DNA of 64,000 nucleotides from Sipunculus nudus (lineage: Eukaryota; Annelida; Sipuncula; Golfingiida; Sipunculidae): NCBI GenBank assembly GCA_026874595.1, contig CM049312.1, positions 75,368,429 to 75,432,428 on the forward strand, read 5' to 3'. The position numbers were made by a program, and so were the translations under genes. The notes below the pieces were generated by a model. The model searched no databases, was not told the origin of the DNA, and worked only from the letters and a program-made list of their open reading frames with translations. Below are positions 11,367-22,990 of the stretch, in pieces; the first letter of the stretch is position 1, and every line of letters begins with the position of its first letter.

Positions 11367-14300
11367 TGAAAAAATACAGGTGGCGCCACCAGAATGCAGA
11401 AACTGATGAAACATTTCATGATCAATATCCATGCAAAGAATCATGGTGATCAATATAATAATGGTTCAGATACTTGAGCTTTTGTATCAAATTTTCCATT
11501 ATTCTGGGGGGTACTTCGGAGCCCCATAGCTCAGAGGTTATGGGTAACAGAGACCTAATTTCAAGTTTTTAAGGAAACTTTTCATGGGCCTCTCAGCATG
11601 TCAAGAGAGAAGATTCTAGGTCCAGTTGTTACATTTTGTGCCATGTTAACAGATGACCGCATCTTATGAGGTCTCAAAAATAGAGAAAAAAATTCGTAAA
11701 AATAAAAAAAAATAAAGGTGGCGCCACCATACTGCAGAAACTGATGACAAATTCCATGATCAATATCCATGCAAAGAATCATGGTGATCACTGCAATAGT
11801 TGTTTAGATACTTGAGCTTTTGTATCAAATTGTCCATTATTCTGAGGGATACTTCAGATGACTTACAGTCAGCTGAGCTAAAAACACTTAATGGTCAATA
11901 TACATGCAAAGAATCATGATGATCTCCATATTAGTTGTTCAGATACTTCAGCTTTTGTATCAAATTGTCCATTATTCTGAGGGATACTTCAGAGTCCTAT
12001 AGCTTGAAGGATATGGGTAACAGAGACCTAATTTCAAGTTTCCACAGGCACTCTTCATGGGCCTCCTTGCATGACAAGAATGAAGTTTCTAGGTCCAGTT
12101 GTTGCAATTTGTACCCTCTTGATAGATAACCACATCTTCAAAGGTCTCGAAAAAAGAGAAAAAAAATTCGTAAAAATTTGAAAAAAATAGAGGTGGCGCA
12201 CCCTCTATGCAGAAACTGATGGAACAGCTCATGATCAATATGTATGCAAAAATCATGACCATCAGTGTTGTAGTTATTGAGATATTGCACTTTTTGTATC
12301 AAATTTTCCATTATTCTGGGGGGGGGGGGGGGTATTTTGGAGCCATACAGCCTAAAGAATATGGGTAACAGAGACCTAATTTCAGGTTTCCATGGAGAAT
12401 TTTCATGGGTCTCCCTGTGTGTCAAGAATGAAGATTCTAGGTCCAGTTTTTATGATTTGTGCCCTGTTAACAGATGTTCATATCTTTAAAGGTCTCAAGA
12501 ATAGATAAAACATTCGTAAAAAAACCCCGAACAAATACAGGTTGTGCCACCAGTCTGCAGGAACTGATGGAACAGCTCATGATCAATATGTATGCAAAAA
12601 TCATGACCATCAGTGTTGTAGTTATTGAGATATTGCACTTTTTGTATCAAATTTTCCATTATTCTGGGGGGGGGGGGGGGGGGTGTATTTTGGAGCCATA
12701 CAGCCTAAAGAATATGGGTAACAGAGACCTAATTTCAGGTTTCCATGGAGAATTTTCATGGGTCTCCCTGTGTGTCAAGAATGAAGATTCTAGGTCCAGT
12801 TTTTATGATTTGTGCCCTGTTAACAGATGTTCATATCTTTAAAGGTCTCAAGAATAGATAAAACATTCGTAAAAAAACCCCGAACAAATACAGGTTGTGC
12901 CACCAGTCTGCAGGAACTGATGGAACACCTCTTGATCAATAGTTATGCCACAAATCATGACCATCAGTGATGTAGTTATTGAGATATTGAAGTTTTTGTA
13001 TGAAATTTTTGACTACTCTGAGGGGTACTTTGGGGCCCCATAGCTCGAAGGATATGGGTAACAGAGACCTAATTTCTGGTTTCCATGGAGACTTTTCATA
13101 GGTCTCTCAGTGTATTGAGAATGAAGATTCTAGGTCCAATCGTTACGATTTGTGCCATGCTAACAGATGACAGCATCCTTAAAGGTCTCAAAAATAGAGG
13201 AAGAAATCGTAAAAAAATCAAACAATATAGGTGGCGCCACCAGTCTGCAGGAACTGATGGAACATCTCATAATCAATATGTATGCCAAAAATCATGAACA
13301 TCAGTGATGTAGTTATTGAGATATTGAAGTTTTTGTATGAAATTTTTGACTACTCTGGGGGGGTACTTTGGGGCCCCATAGCTCAAAGGATATGGGTAAC
13401 AGAGACCTAATTTCTGGTTTCCATGGAGACTTTTCATAAGTCTTCTAGTGTGTTGAGAATGAAGATTTTAGGTCAAGTCGTTACGATTTGTGCCATGCTA
13501 ACAGATGACAGCATCCTTAAAGGTCTCAAAAAAAGAGGAAAAAATCGTAAAAAATCGAACGATACAGGTGGTGCCAACAGTCTGCAGGAACAGATGACAC
13601 ATCTCATGATCAATAGTTATGCCACAAATCATGACCATCATTCAAGTAGTTAATGAGATATTGAAGTTTTTGTATGAAATTTTTTACTTTTCTTGGGGGT
13701 ACTTTAGGGCTCCATAGCTCGAAGAAAATGGGTAAACAGAGACCTAATTTTGGTTTCCATGGAGACTTTTCATAGGTCTCTCAGTGTGTCGTGAATGAAG
13801 ATTCTAGGTCTAGTCGTTATGATTTGTGCCACGTTAACAGATGACAGCATCCTTAAAGGTCTCAAAAACAGAGGAAAAAATCGTAAAAAAATCAAACAAT
13901 ACAGGTGGCGCCACAAGTCTGGCAGGAACTGATGGAACATTTCATAATCAAAATGTATGCCAAAAATCATGAACATCAGTGATGTAGTTATTGAGATATT
14001 GAAGTTTTTGTATGAAATTTTTGACTACTCTGGGGGGGGGGTACTTTGGGGTCCCATAGCTCGAAGGATATGGTTAACAGAGACCTAATTTCTGGTTTCC
14101 AAGGATATTTTTCATGGACCTCTCAGTGTGTCAAGAATGAAGATTCTAGGTCCAGTCTTTACGATTTGTGCCTTGTTAACAGATGTTTACATTTTGAAAG
14201 GTCTCAAAAATAGAGAAAAAAATTCGTAAAAAATCGAAAAATACAGGTGGCGCCACCACTCTTGAGGAACTGATGGAACCTCTCATGATCAATATGTATG

Positions 14301-14587
14301 ACACAAATCATGACCATCAGTCAAGTATTTAATGAGATATTGAAGTTTTTGTTTGAAATTTTGGACTTTTCTGGGGGGTACTTTGGGGCCCCATAGCTCG
14401 AAGGATAACAGAGACCTAATTTCTGGTTTCCGAGGAGATTTTTCATGGACCTCTCAGAAAGTTACAAGGTTCTAGGTCCAGCGGTTACGATTTGTGCCTG
14501 GTTAACGGACGGACAGACGGACAGACGGACGACGGACCAAGAGTGATCGCTATAGCTCAGATGACTTTCAGTCAGCTGAGCTAAAAA
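11367..14587 (-). repeat. Tandem array of about nine inverted family-1 modules
   Basis: Reverse-oriented modules follow each other with a period of about 338-353 bp, each marked by a palindrome or variant near 11379, 11717, 12192, 12541, 12894, 13230, 13568, 13905 and 14246. The array ends at a complete head, ctatagctcagatgactttc then agtcagctgagctaaaa, at 14550-14587. A second head-like junction without the CCGT run lies at 11852-11885. Frames of 60-120 codons occur because modules are AT-rich and repeated; none looks coding. Confidence 0.8.
12214..12918. repeat. Near-identical ~352-bp tandem duplication
   Basis: Two successive modules, beginning near 12214 and 12562, match almost base for base for about 350 bp. 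They share unusual variants such as gagccatacagcctaaagaa and aaaaaccccgaacaaatac. The clearest difference is the G-run: about 14 G at 12319 and about 19 G at 12666. This looks like a recent duplication event, whereas neighbouring modules are visibly diverged. Confidence 0.88.
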
Positions 14588-15419
14588 TGGAAAATTTGAT
14601 ACAAAAGCTCAAGTAGCTGAACAACTTATGCATTGATAAGCATAATTTTTTGCATGGATATTGGTCATGGATTGTTTCATCACTTTCTGCAGACTGGTGG
14701 CGCCACCTGTATTTTTTTTCGATTTTACAGTTTTTTTTCTATTTTTGAGACCTTAAAAGATGCGGTCATCTGTTAACAGGGCACAAATCATAACAACTGG
14801 ACCTAGAATCTTCTCTTAATATGCATATTCTCTGAGCTATGGGCCTTATAAGCACCACTAGCAATATTGAAAATCTGATACCAAAGCAGGGCACAAATTA
14901 TAACCCTTGGACCTAGAATCTTCTAACTTAAAATCCAGGGAGGTCCATGAAAAGTCTCCTTGGAAACATGAAATTAGGTCTCTGTTACCCATAATCTTTG
15001 AACAATGGGGCTTATAAGCACACCCCAGAATATTTGAAAATTTGACACCAAAGTAGAGCACAAATGATAACCATTGGACCAAGAATCTTCTCACTTGGCA
15101 TCCTGAGAATTCCTCAAAAGTTCTCCCCTCAGAACCTGAAATTGGGTCACTGTGACCTATATTCTCAGGGTTTTGGGGTATGTTTGAGCATCCCAGAAGT
15201 AATGAAAAATACACACAATTTCTTTTAAAAATTGCCAGGTTCCTCAGGAAAGGCTGATTGGATTGTCATCTAATTTGGTGTGCTAATGGGTCTCGGTGAA
15301 CTTAAGCTAATATGCATGAGTGATGATGCCACCTATATTATATTAATTAGTTTCCTGTGCGAGGACATACTGTCAACATGTCAGTCGGCTGAGCGTCATG
15401 ACCCATGGGTCACTTGTTC

Positions 15420-18275
15420 AGCGAACCTGTGAGCTTATGCGATGGTGTGGCGTCGTCCGTCGGCCGTCGTCTGTACGTTAACACAAACTATCTTGAAAAT
15501 GGCAAGAGTTAGCATCAAGAAAACTCTATCGGATTTCGCTTATTTTTTGGCTTACTGTATTTTCTTAGGTTTTATAGAGAAAAAGCTAAATAACATTTAA
15601 AAATCTTCTTCTCCGAAACTGTTCAGCTAAATTGTCCAATATTTCACAGAAATGATTCCTGGAACAATCTCTCTCAAGTTTGTTCGAATGATTTAAGTTC
15701 GGTGATTTTTGGCCGAGTTATAGGAAGTTGAACCTAGTCATCTTTCCAAAAAAACATATTAAGATTATAATCTCAGAAACGGCTCGAGCTATCATCACCA
15801 AATTTTATGCAAATGTTGGTCACATAGGTCATATCTGAAATTGAGGTATTGGTGGCGCCACCAGCATCGGCCTTTTTTATACGGGAGTCATCAGTGCCTG
15901 TATCATACTGACGGCTACAAAAACTTCTTCTCTGCAACCATACGGCCAAATTGTTTAATATCGCACAGAAATGATCCTAGGGTAGTGCTTTCTGAAGTTT
16001 GTTCAAATGTTCTCAGTTCAGTGACTTTTGGCTGAGTTATGAGAAGCTGAATTTAGTCATATGCCATAACAGCCCATTTTAGCTCAGTGGCTACAAAGAT
16101 CTTTTCCTCAAAAACAACTGGGCCAAATTTTTAAATATCACAGGTTAATTATCCTTAGATGTTGATAATTCAAGTTTGTTCAAATGGTTTTGGTTCAGAG
16201 ATTTTTGGCTGAGTTATGGGAAGCTGAACTTAGCCATTTTGCGTATTTTCCCATATGAGTTATAAACCTGCAAAACTTATTTTGAATGACGCCACTGAGG
16301 CGAATTTGTTTAATATTTTACAAGAAAAATCCCCTGAATATTTCTTATAATAATTGTCTTTCATTGTTCCAAAGAATAATTATTGGCTGAATTATCAAGA
16401 TTGAATTTATTCATTTTACCATATATGTTACTTAAATTGTTCTATATTTAACAGAAATGATCCCAGAGGCAAGCCCTCTCAGGTTTGTTCAAATGGTTTG
16501 CATTTGATGAATTTAAGTGGAGTTACACGAATTTAAACAGTCATGTGGCTAAGTAAGCATACTGACAGAGGAATCTAAGAAATGATAGAAGCTAGGATTA
16601 AGTTTTGTGCAAATGTTGGTCACATGTCATATTTGGTCATATTTGAAGTTGCAGATTTTGTGGTGCCACCTACATTGACCTGTTTTTTAATGGCAAAAAC
16701 CTCATAATTTAAGCCTCTTTCAGCTAAAAATGTTTATGATGAAACTGTCAATTTGAATCGTTCATGTCCTAGGACATGGTTCTTTCAATCATATCAGAAA
16801 AGCTTAAGTTGGTCTTATGGCCATTATTATGTCTATTTCAAACTGAGGACTGCAAAACTGTTCTTCTACAAAATTATTGTTTCAATTATAACTTCTGTAA
16901 CATTGCACAAATGTTATTCGTAGGTGGCCTTTGTTCATGTTTTCTTGAATGATTTTTGATAGAATTATTGGACCTGTAACAATGAAAGGACTGCATCTTT
17001 TATTATTCTAGATATTTTGATAAAAAGTTTATGAATATGTCAGCTTGAAAAAAAAAACATTTTAGCCAAAGTCTTTCAGTATGTGTAAACAGATTTACAA
17101 CAGGCCAAGATTGTGTCTGTATCTTTAAATAGGTTGAGAAACTGCCAACTGTTTCAGATTTGGCAACAGACCAAGAGTTCATTAAGTGAAGCCAGATATA
17201 GGTCAAGAGGTCAATCAGTGCAGCCAAGCACAAGGCATGTGATCACCACATGGGTGACATATGAACACCTCATGGGCACCATGTGATCACCTCATGGGTG
17301 TCATGCCCCTCAGGGCTGCATGTTGAGCCAATCTGTGAGCTTATGCAATGGTGTGGCTACTATTTCAGATTTGGCAAAGGCCAAAGGTCAGTCTGGATCT
17401 ATTTTTTAGCTTTATCAGACTGCCAACTGTATCAGATTAGGCAACAGGTCAAGAGTTCACTCAGTGCAGCCAGGTATAGGTCAGGAGTTCACTCAGTGCA
17501 GTAGCTGCATTCTATTTATAGCGTTGGTAGACTGTCTAGTGCATCAGATTTGGCACCAAGGTTCAGCCAGGGTCTATATATAGCTTTGGCAGACTGCCAA
17601 CTGTGTCAAATTATGCAACAGGTTAAGAGTTCACTCAGTGCAGCCAGGTACAGGTCAAAAGTTCACTCAGTCTAGCCAGGTGCAGTCATTAGTTCACTCA
17701 GTGCAGTAGCCTGAGCCAGCAAATTTGTTACATGCATCAGACTCAAGGTAAGTTTGATGTATTGGCCTGATATTTTGACCTGTCTATGTGTCTTTGATGG
17801 CTTTCTCGTTCACAAGACAGGTGTCGCCACCTACAATGAATTTTGTACAGTGTATGTGCCTGCTTATTTCTACAGAGGAATTTGAAATATCAGCCTGAAA
17901 TTGGGCAAATTTATACATATCGAATATCTTTGTCGTATACAAGACTGGTGGTGCCTCCTACAATAATTTTTGCACAGTGTGTGTCCCTGCTTATTTCTCA
18001 AGAGGTGCTTGATATATCATTCTGAAATTGGGCATATGTATATATCTCTGATAGCTTTGTTGTATACAAGACTGGTGGTGTCAGCTACAATCATTTTTGT
18101 GTTGTGTGCACCCATGCCAGAATTTCAGCAGTGATGTTTGTGTAATTGTTTCTTATTCAAAATGTTTAGTACTTGCATTGTTCATACACATGAGAAGTAA
18201 TTGTCCAGCATTGAAGCAATTATACCTGATGTATTTCCCAATGCACAGGTTCGCATTAGGCCTGTAGGCCTTGTT
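15420..18275 (+). mobile_element. Family-2 repeat element, locus 1
   Basis: The head AGCGAACCTGTGAGCTTATG is followed by CGTC-rich DNA, and the tail ends cacaggttcgcattaggcct then gtaggccttgtt. Head GCGAACCTGTG and tail cacaggttcgc are inverted repeats of each other. Inside are about 330-bp modules (tggctgagttatgggaagctgaa, ctacaaagatcttcttctc), then 17380-17710 with repeats of caggtcaagagttcactcag, then three ~125-bp units at 17760-18130. GGTGGCGCCACC occurs exactly at 15851, with decayed forms at 16655, 17820, 17945 and 18072. A second copy is at 46675-48889. Confidence 0.8.
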
Positions 18276-18895
18276 ATTCCTATCAAACATTATATTAAAG
18301 TTTACTATAAACTTAACATTAATGTAAACTTTTGTCAGTGCAATTTGGAAATATCAAATAGTTGTGCTGAAATTCAATATAAATGTTCCAGTTACATGTA
18401 CTTGAACACTTTGTTTGTTTTAACGGAAAACTTAATCATAATTTATTTAGACATGACAGGATAAGCACATATGTAGAAGCTCACACCTGCTTGCTTTACA
18501 GATTCTATGCTTCTGTGGCCATGTGGTTGGTGCAGATTTCAGTCTGTATGCTTGCATGCAGACAGATTCGGTATACATTATGAGGCGTAAAACATGCTGC
18601 TGTATGCTACCTTTGTGCCTTGGTGATGAATCCATGAAATAACACTCATGTAGAGACCTTTTTTGCAGATTGTTAATATTGTGATATAGTGATGATACAG
18701 AAATCAGACTATGCTCGTATGAAAGAATCAACCCATGTGTCAGCAAAATATCAGGAAGTACCTCACCAACGTGATGTTATGGTGTTAACAAAATACTTTT
18801 ATTTGTTAAATTTATGCCATAATACATGTACCTGAAAATAGAGTCCTTGCAATGCTTTATAGGCAAATTATAACTCAAGTTAGGCAAAAAAAATT

Positions 18896-19203
18896 AAAGG
18901 TATGGTTCTCAGGCACCGCCCGCATCAATTTTAACCTCCCCCCCCCCCCCCTCAAAAATTTTTATTTTGATTTTCAATAAAAATTTTGAGCTGCTGCCGC
19001 TCCGACATTTCTTTCAAGAAGATAAAACCATACAATTTCCTTTGTTTGTAGTGCTTTTTCTTTTTTAGCAAAATAAAACTGTTATTTTCATGCTTTTCCC
19101 TTATCATTTGCTATTTTTTCGAAACATACCAAAAAATTTAAAATAAAAAATGCGCCCGCCCTCATTGATTTCTGAAAAAAAAGTGCCTGAGAACCATACC
19201 TTT
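18896..19203. mobile_element. MITE with 21-bp perfect terminal inverted repeats
   Basis: AAGGTATGGTTCTCAGGCAC at the left end is matched perfectly in reverse complement at the right end (19183-19203). The 308-bp interior is AT-rich, carries a C-run and has no coding potential. A second, right-truncated copy lies at 44095-44279. The transposase superfamily cannot be assigned from these ends. Confidence 0.85.
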
Positions 19204-19401
19204 TTTTTTATTTTGGCCTTAATGACATTTTTTAATCTGGTGACAACCTTGGACGCCATCTTGGATGTTAGCCAAATTAATTAATTTTCAGCTTGGCCCG
19301 ATATCAGAAATTCATTATTAAGTTCAAAAGAACATTTTTCCCAACTTTCAGGCTTTTTTCACTTTTTTCTTCCAAATAAGGGAGCTTAATTAACCGATTT
19401 A

Positions 19402-19457
19402 CAATTGCGCTTATCGCGATTTTTTCGCTCGCGGAAAAATCGCGATTGGTGCAATTG
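19402..19457. repeat. CpG-rich 56-bp near-perfect palindrome
   Basis: Two 27-base arms, caattgcgcttatcgcgatt (and 7 more) and its partner ending gattggtgcaattg, pair with about five mismatches around a 2-base loop. The arms contain two TCGCGA hexamers. The element stands out in otherwise AT-rich DNA. Confidence 0.8.
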
Positions 19458-19689
19458 ATTTTCCGCCCGGATATTACCCGCGCGCGGAAACGCGATCATG
19501 GAAAACGGGCCTAACCGCTGGACTAAAAAGTAAAATATTTGATATATTCGGATACCCCTTGGTCTGGAGCGAAACAGTCTGATTCTACCATGATAGTTTA
19601 ATTTTAGCGTCAAACTTTATTTATTTTACACATATTTACAACAAGCTATATCAGCTTATACAAGGCACTCTCCATATTGCTCGGACGGT

Positions 19690-19815
19690 GACATTCGGTA
19701 GTCTTAAGGAGGTGGAGTAAACCGGAGGACCCTGAGAAAACCACCGACCTTGGACGGATGGAATCAGGGTCGCTAGCGGAGAGAGCCGAGGTTTTACCAC
19801 TCGACTATCCCTCTA
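19690..19815 (-). mobile_element. tRNA-like SINE fragment
   Basis: In reverse complement it starts gggatagtcgagtggtaaaa, an A-box-like sequence, and continues to gaccctgattccatcc, a degenerate B box. The 3' part carries the phrase ggagtaaaccggaggaccc. This layout resembles tRNA-derived SINEs with a conserved central domain. Confidence 0.4.
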
Positions 19816-20639
19816 TAGTTAACTTTTGTGGACGTTTGGGGTATATGTTGTGATATCACCGTTTATTGCAACTAAACTCGTATCATTTCAAAAGTTTTCA
19901 TTCTTAAAACGTTTTTCAGTGTTCCGTGAACATTAAAGGCATAAAGATAAATATGATACTTATTGGCATTAACTTCTATCTGAGAGTTTTATTTTACCCA
20001 TAATTGGGACAAAAACAGTCATCTTTGACAGCGATAAGAACGGTAAAACTCTTTTGCGGCGGTCTCGGTGTGACAGCAATAATTAACAAAGGGAAGTTCT
20101 GAACATTATGTTACATGTAAAGAACCTCAAACTGTGTAATTTTTATCCAAGTAATCTCAGTCTTGTATTCTGTGATATATAATTATGGTTAAATTCAGAT
20201 TTCTCTATCAGAAAATTTACGGCCATAAATTAGTCTGACAAAAATGTACCATGCTCCATTATCGAATGTACTGAAGTATATAGTAAAACGACCATCAGTG
20301 CAACCTCGTGAATGTGTTCGTCTAAACAAGGTCTTGCATAAAGAGCAAAAAGAACGGGACCATGAACAAGTGGTCGTTATTTTTAGGGTGTTTGTAAAGC
20401 CGTGTTGGTTGTAAGGCGAAGTTTTACTGTACAAAGAGAAGTTTAAAGTCAAACTTTTAGTTAAAGTCCTAAATGAGAGGGATTAGGACTGAGTCACCCA
20501 CTCCTTATGACAATAGATAATTACTGAAGAAAGGTTTATTTTTTACATTAACGCTTTTACTAAAAAAAAAGAACGCGCCAGGAAATTGATTAATCATTTA
20601 ACATTGATTAATTATTTAACAACCGTTCTTCTTATAAGA

Positions 20640-20642
<3 letters not shown>

Positions 20643-20698
<56 letters not shown>
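20643..20698. repeat. (TA)n microsatellite
   Basis: About 28 uninterrupted AT dinucleotides. Confidence 0.97.
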
Positions 20699-20700
<2 letters not shown>

Positions 20701-21302
20701 TTTTCTTAGTATTAAAAAATAACAGTGCATTTTCATTTTGTAATTAAGAATAACATGTTTTCATACTCAAATGGTACGCTCCCGGTTTTAGAAATAGGTA
20801 TTGCATGCCTGCAGGTGAGGCGCTGCCGCGCTGTGTAAAGAGCCAAACCATATAAAAATGCAAATTTTATAACTGTGGGGTAGGCGAGTAGCCACTTTGT
20901 ATTAAAATGGAAATGCAACAAATGCAACTAAACATGATTGCCACTGAAGTTATAATCGCACATGTGCCTTGAAGGTACATAAACATTCACAATAATATTT
21001 ATATATCTCATTCTGTTGGCTCATTTTTTCTGTAAACAAAAACTTACAGCAAATCCATCCCGCCACAATGACTTATTATCTCCATTTCGCCTGTTTTATA
21101 CGCTGTTGGCAGATACAACAAAATCAACAGGAGAAAACAATATTTCGTGTCTCATTAAGATACCTGGTATGTGAGCAGGTCCTCCTAACTCTTTTAATGC
21201 ATATTTAACACATATTACCGGTTTAACCGAAGGAAATCCCGAATAAAAAAAAAAAAAGAAAATAACATGAACGGACAGAACATCCGAGTGCGTCTGTCGT
21301 TG

Positions 21303-21593
21303 CTATGGAACTTCGTCACTATCTCCATGAAACGCCACAACATGTTGATTCTTGAATGTTTGAATCGTTATGTCACAACTGCCTGGTGTATCACATCCAT
21401 GGTGGAATAACCTGCGTCCTTTTGCTGCTGATGGTAAGGTGCTTTTGTTTCTTTCGGGTATATTGTTCCTATTGAATACTAGTATGCTGTGCACACATTT
21501 TATCGGGGTTAGCAAGTTTTTTACACTGACGTTATTTACATAGTTAATTAACGTCATGGATGTAAAAAAAAAAACTAAAAAACCTACATACAT
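21303..21593 (-). CDS. Possible small secreted protein, unknown
   Basis: A 96-codon ATG-initiated frame starts MYVGFLVFFFTSMTLINY, which could act as a signal peptide or membrane anchor. It has a KGRR dibasic site around residues 59-62 and then a two-cysteine stretch, HGCDTPGSCDITIQ, before stopping. The layout recalls a peptide-hormone precursor, but it matches none I can name. No splice signals or flanking exons support it, and a chance frame is quite possible. Confidence 0.22.
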   Translation of the reverse strand: MYVGFLVFFFTSMTLINYVNNVSVKNLLTPIKCVHSILVFNRNNIPERNKSTLPSAAKGRRLFHHGCDTPGSCDITIQTFKNQHVVAFHGDSDEVP

Positions 21594-21799
21594 GTGGGAT
21601 TTCTGTTAAGTGATACCCATGATTTCAACATGTAAAATTCATGAATTACCAAATGTACTTATATCATGTAAATATACAGTTTTTTTTCATCAATATGTAG
21701 AAATACTAGATGCACGTGGGATTTCTGTTAAATAATGCTCATGAGTTCACTAAATAAACGTTATCAATGACCAAGCTCTAATATCACGTACTTACGTAC

Positions 21800-22320
21800 T
21801 GATCATGTCAATGGGATACAGGCTGACTGGTGCCTCTTTAACAACTTGTTGGGTCGTGGTTTCCTTTGGCCACCGACGGCGATGAAACAGGTTACTGGTT
21901 TCCACATTGCGTCAGTCACTAAAAAAAGCAATTGAGGAGTCTATTCTTATGGGCAAGGTTTCCTTGTGTCAGCTACAACTAGGCTTGTGTCGGGCATCTT
22001 TGTTATTCATGGACAGGGGACAGGAGTGACTAATTTGGCCCACGGCCACCATCATGTCAGATATAAATATTGAGTGGACGGTTTCGCCGAAACCGTAACC
22101 ATCTCCGTAGAATGTTTCCTCCAAACCAGTTTTGCTTTCGCTATTATTAGGTGAACGGTTTCCCGAAAGCGGCCGAAACCGACAACAGTTTCGAATTTTC
22201 GAGTGGACCTTCAGGCGCGGATCCAGGATTGGATGAGAGCGGGGGGGGGGGGGGGGGGGGGGGGGGCGGTTCGATCTGGATCCGCGCCTGCCCTTATTTC
22301 TTACCAGCAAAATCCTTTAT
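21800..22320 (-). other. Region with coding-like frames and GGTTTCGG hairpins
   Basis: On the minus strand a frame from about 22310 to 21969 and a shorter one at about 21907-21800 have mixed codon use and fewer AT-rich codons than surrounding DNA. The latter follows a good acceptor (ttgctttttttag). The frames do not join convincingly. ACGGTTTCG and CGAAACCGT at 22078-22096 form a 9-bp inverted repeat with one central base. A second, imperfect one, GGTTTCCCG with CCGAAACC, lies about 75 bp away. Gene or repeat cannot be decided. Confidence 0.25.
22212..22290. mobile_element. Short element with GGATCC-bearing terminal repeats and a G26 run
   Basis: CAGGCGCGGATCCAG at 22212-22226 is matched perfectly in reverse complement at 22276-22290. 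The centre is a run of 26 G (22241-22266). Related single ends with ggatc-cag near G- or C-runs occur at about 4340, 7580 and 37080. This suggests a MITE family whose interior has collapsed to a homopolymer here. Confidence 0.65.
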
Positions 22321-22834
22321 ATTTGTGTGTTGAAAATTCGCCAAAAAGTGAAAAAATATATTTCAAATACAATTATGATCTATTAATGCCATTTTATTTA
22401 AAATTCTATTATCCCCACATCTGATATCATTTCAAAGTTCATAGTATGGTTTTTCTTTGTTTTCTATTCAGACACATGGTACAAACACATTAACATTAAA
22501 AATACATTGTACACCTTAACAAGATATAGACAGTGACCGTGTACAAAGTCCTACATTCATAGAGACACAAAGAACAAAGTTACACAATACAGAAATCAAA
22601 TCTTCTTGTGATTTTGTTAATGGTTACAGTTTTTTTTACATTTATATCATATTATTTGTTTTCAATGTGTATGTTTTGAAAGTTTTCCACTTTTGGTAAT
22701 GTGTCACCATCTTACCCTTCATCTTCGCAATACATTCTAGATGTTATATGATGTGTGACATAACTTTTATAGAAAATGTTGGTAACTTCCCTCAACTTTT
22801 ACATATATATTATAATTATTATATGTAATTAAAA

Positions 22835-22990
22835 GCTCCGCTGACTTAAGTCAACTGAGCTATAGTGATCGGTCCGCATCCGTCTGTCTGTCCGTCTGTT
22901 AGACTGGCACGTTTTGACACCGTTGAACCTACAAATCTGAAATTTGGCCTTCAGTTAGATATCCCTTAAAGTTCTCCTACCGAGCCAAAA
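22835..22990 (+). mobile_element. Family-1-like head fragment
   Basis: aagctccgctgacttaagtc, then aactgagctatagtgatcgg and CTGTCCGTCTGTTAG, match the family-1 head with substitutions. The module that follows (gttgaacctacaaatctgaa) differs from the 340-bp module, so this is a divergent subfamily or a fragment. Confidence 0.55.

Larger units (their letters stand above)
9237..15418. mobile_element. Family-1 repeat mosaic: plus-strand outer element with inverted insertions
   Basis: The outer element starts with TTTTTTAGCTCAGCTGACTG and CCGT-rich DNA at 9237 and ends with GCTGAGCGTCATGACCCATG and ggtcacttgtt at about 15418. Between are roughly 340-bp modules with the order: acaaat...ggacctagaatcttct, gggaggtcc, gttacccatattct, ggggctccgaagtaccccc, aatggaaaatttgatac, catggatattggtcatgg, ctggtggcgccacctg, a T-rich stretch. 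The outer copy breaks at 10153 (gaagtaccccc) and resumes exactly at the next module segment at about 14586 (atggaaaatttgatac). The intervening DNA is the same family in the opposite orientation. No transposase-like frame was found, so it is non-autonomous or satellite-like. Confidence 0.8.

Noticed and set aside
12277-12842. Two plus-strand frames with identical C-terminal halves
   Set aside because: They arise from the near-identical tandem modules and run through G-runs of differing length; not genes.
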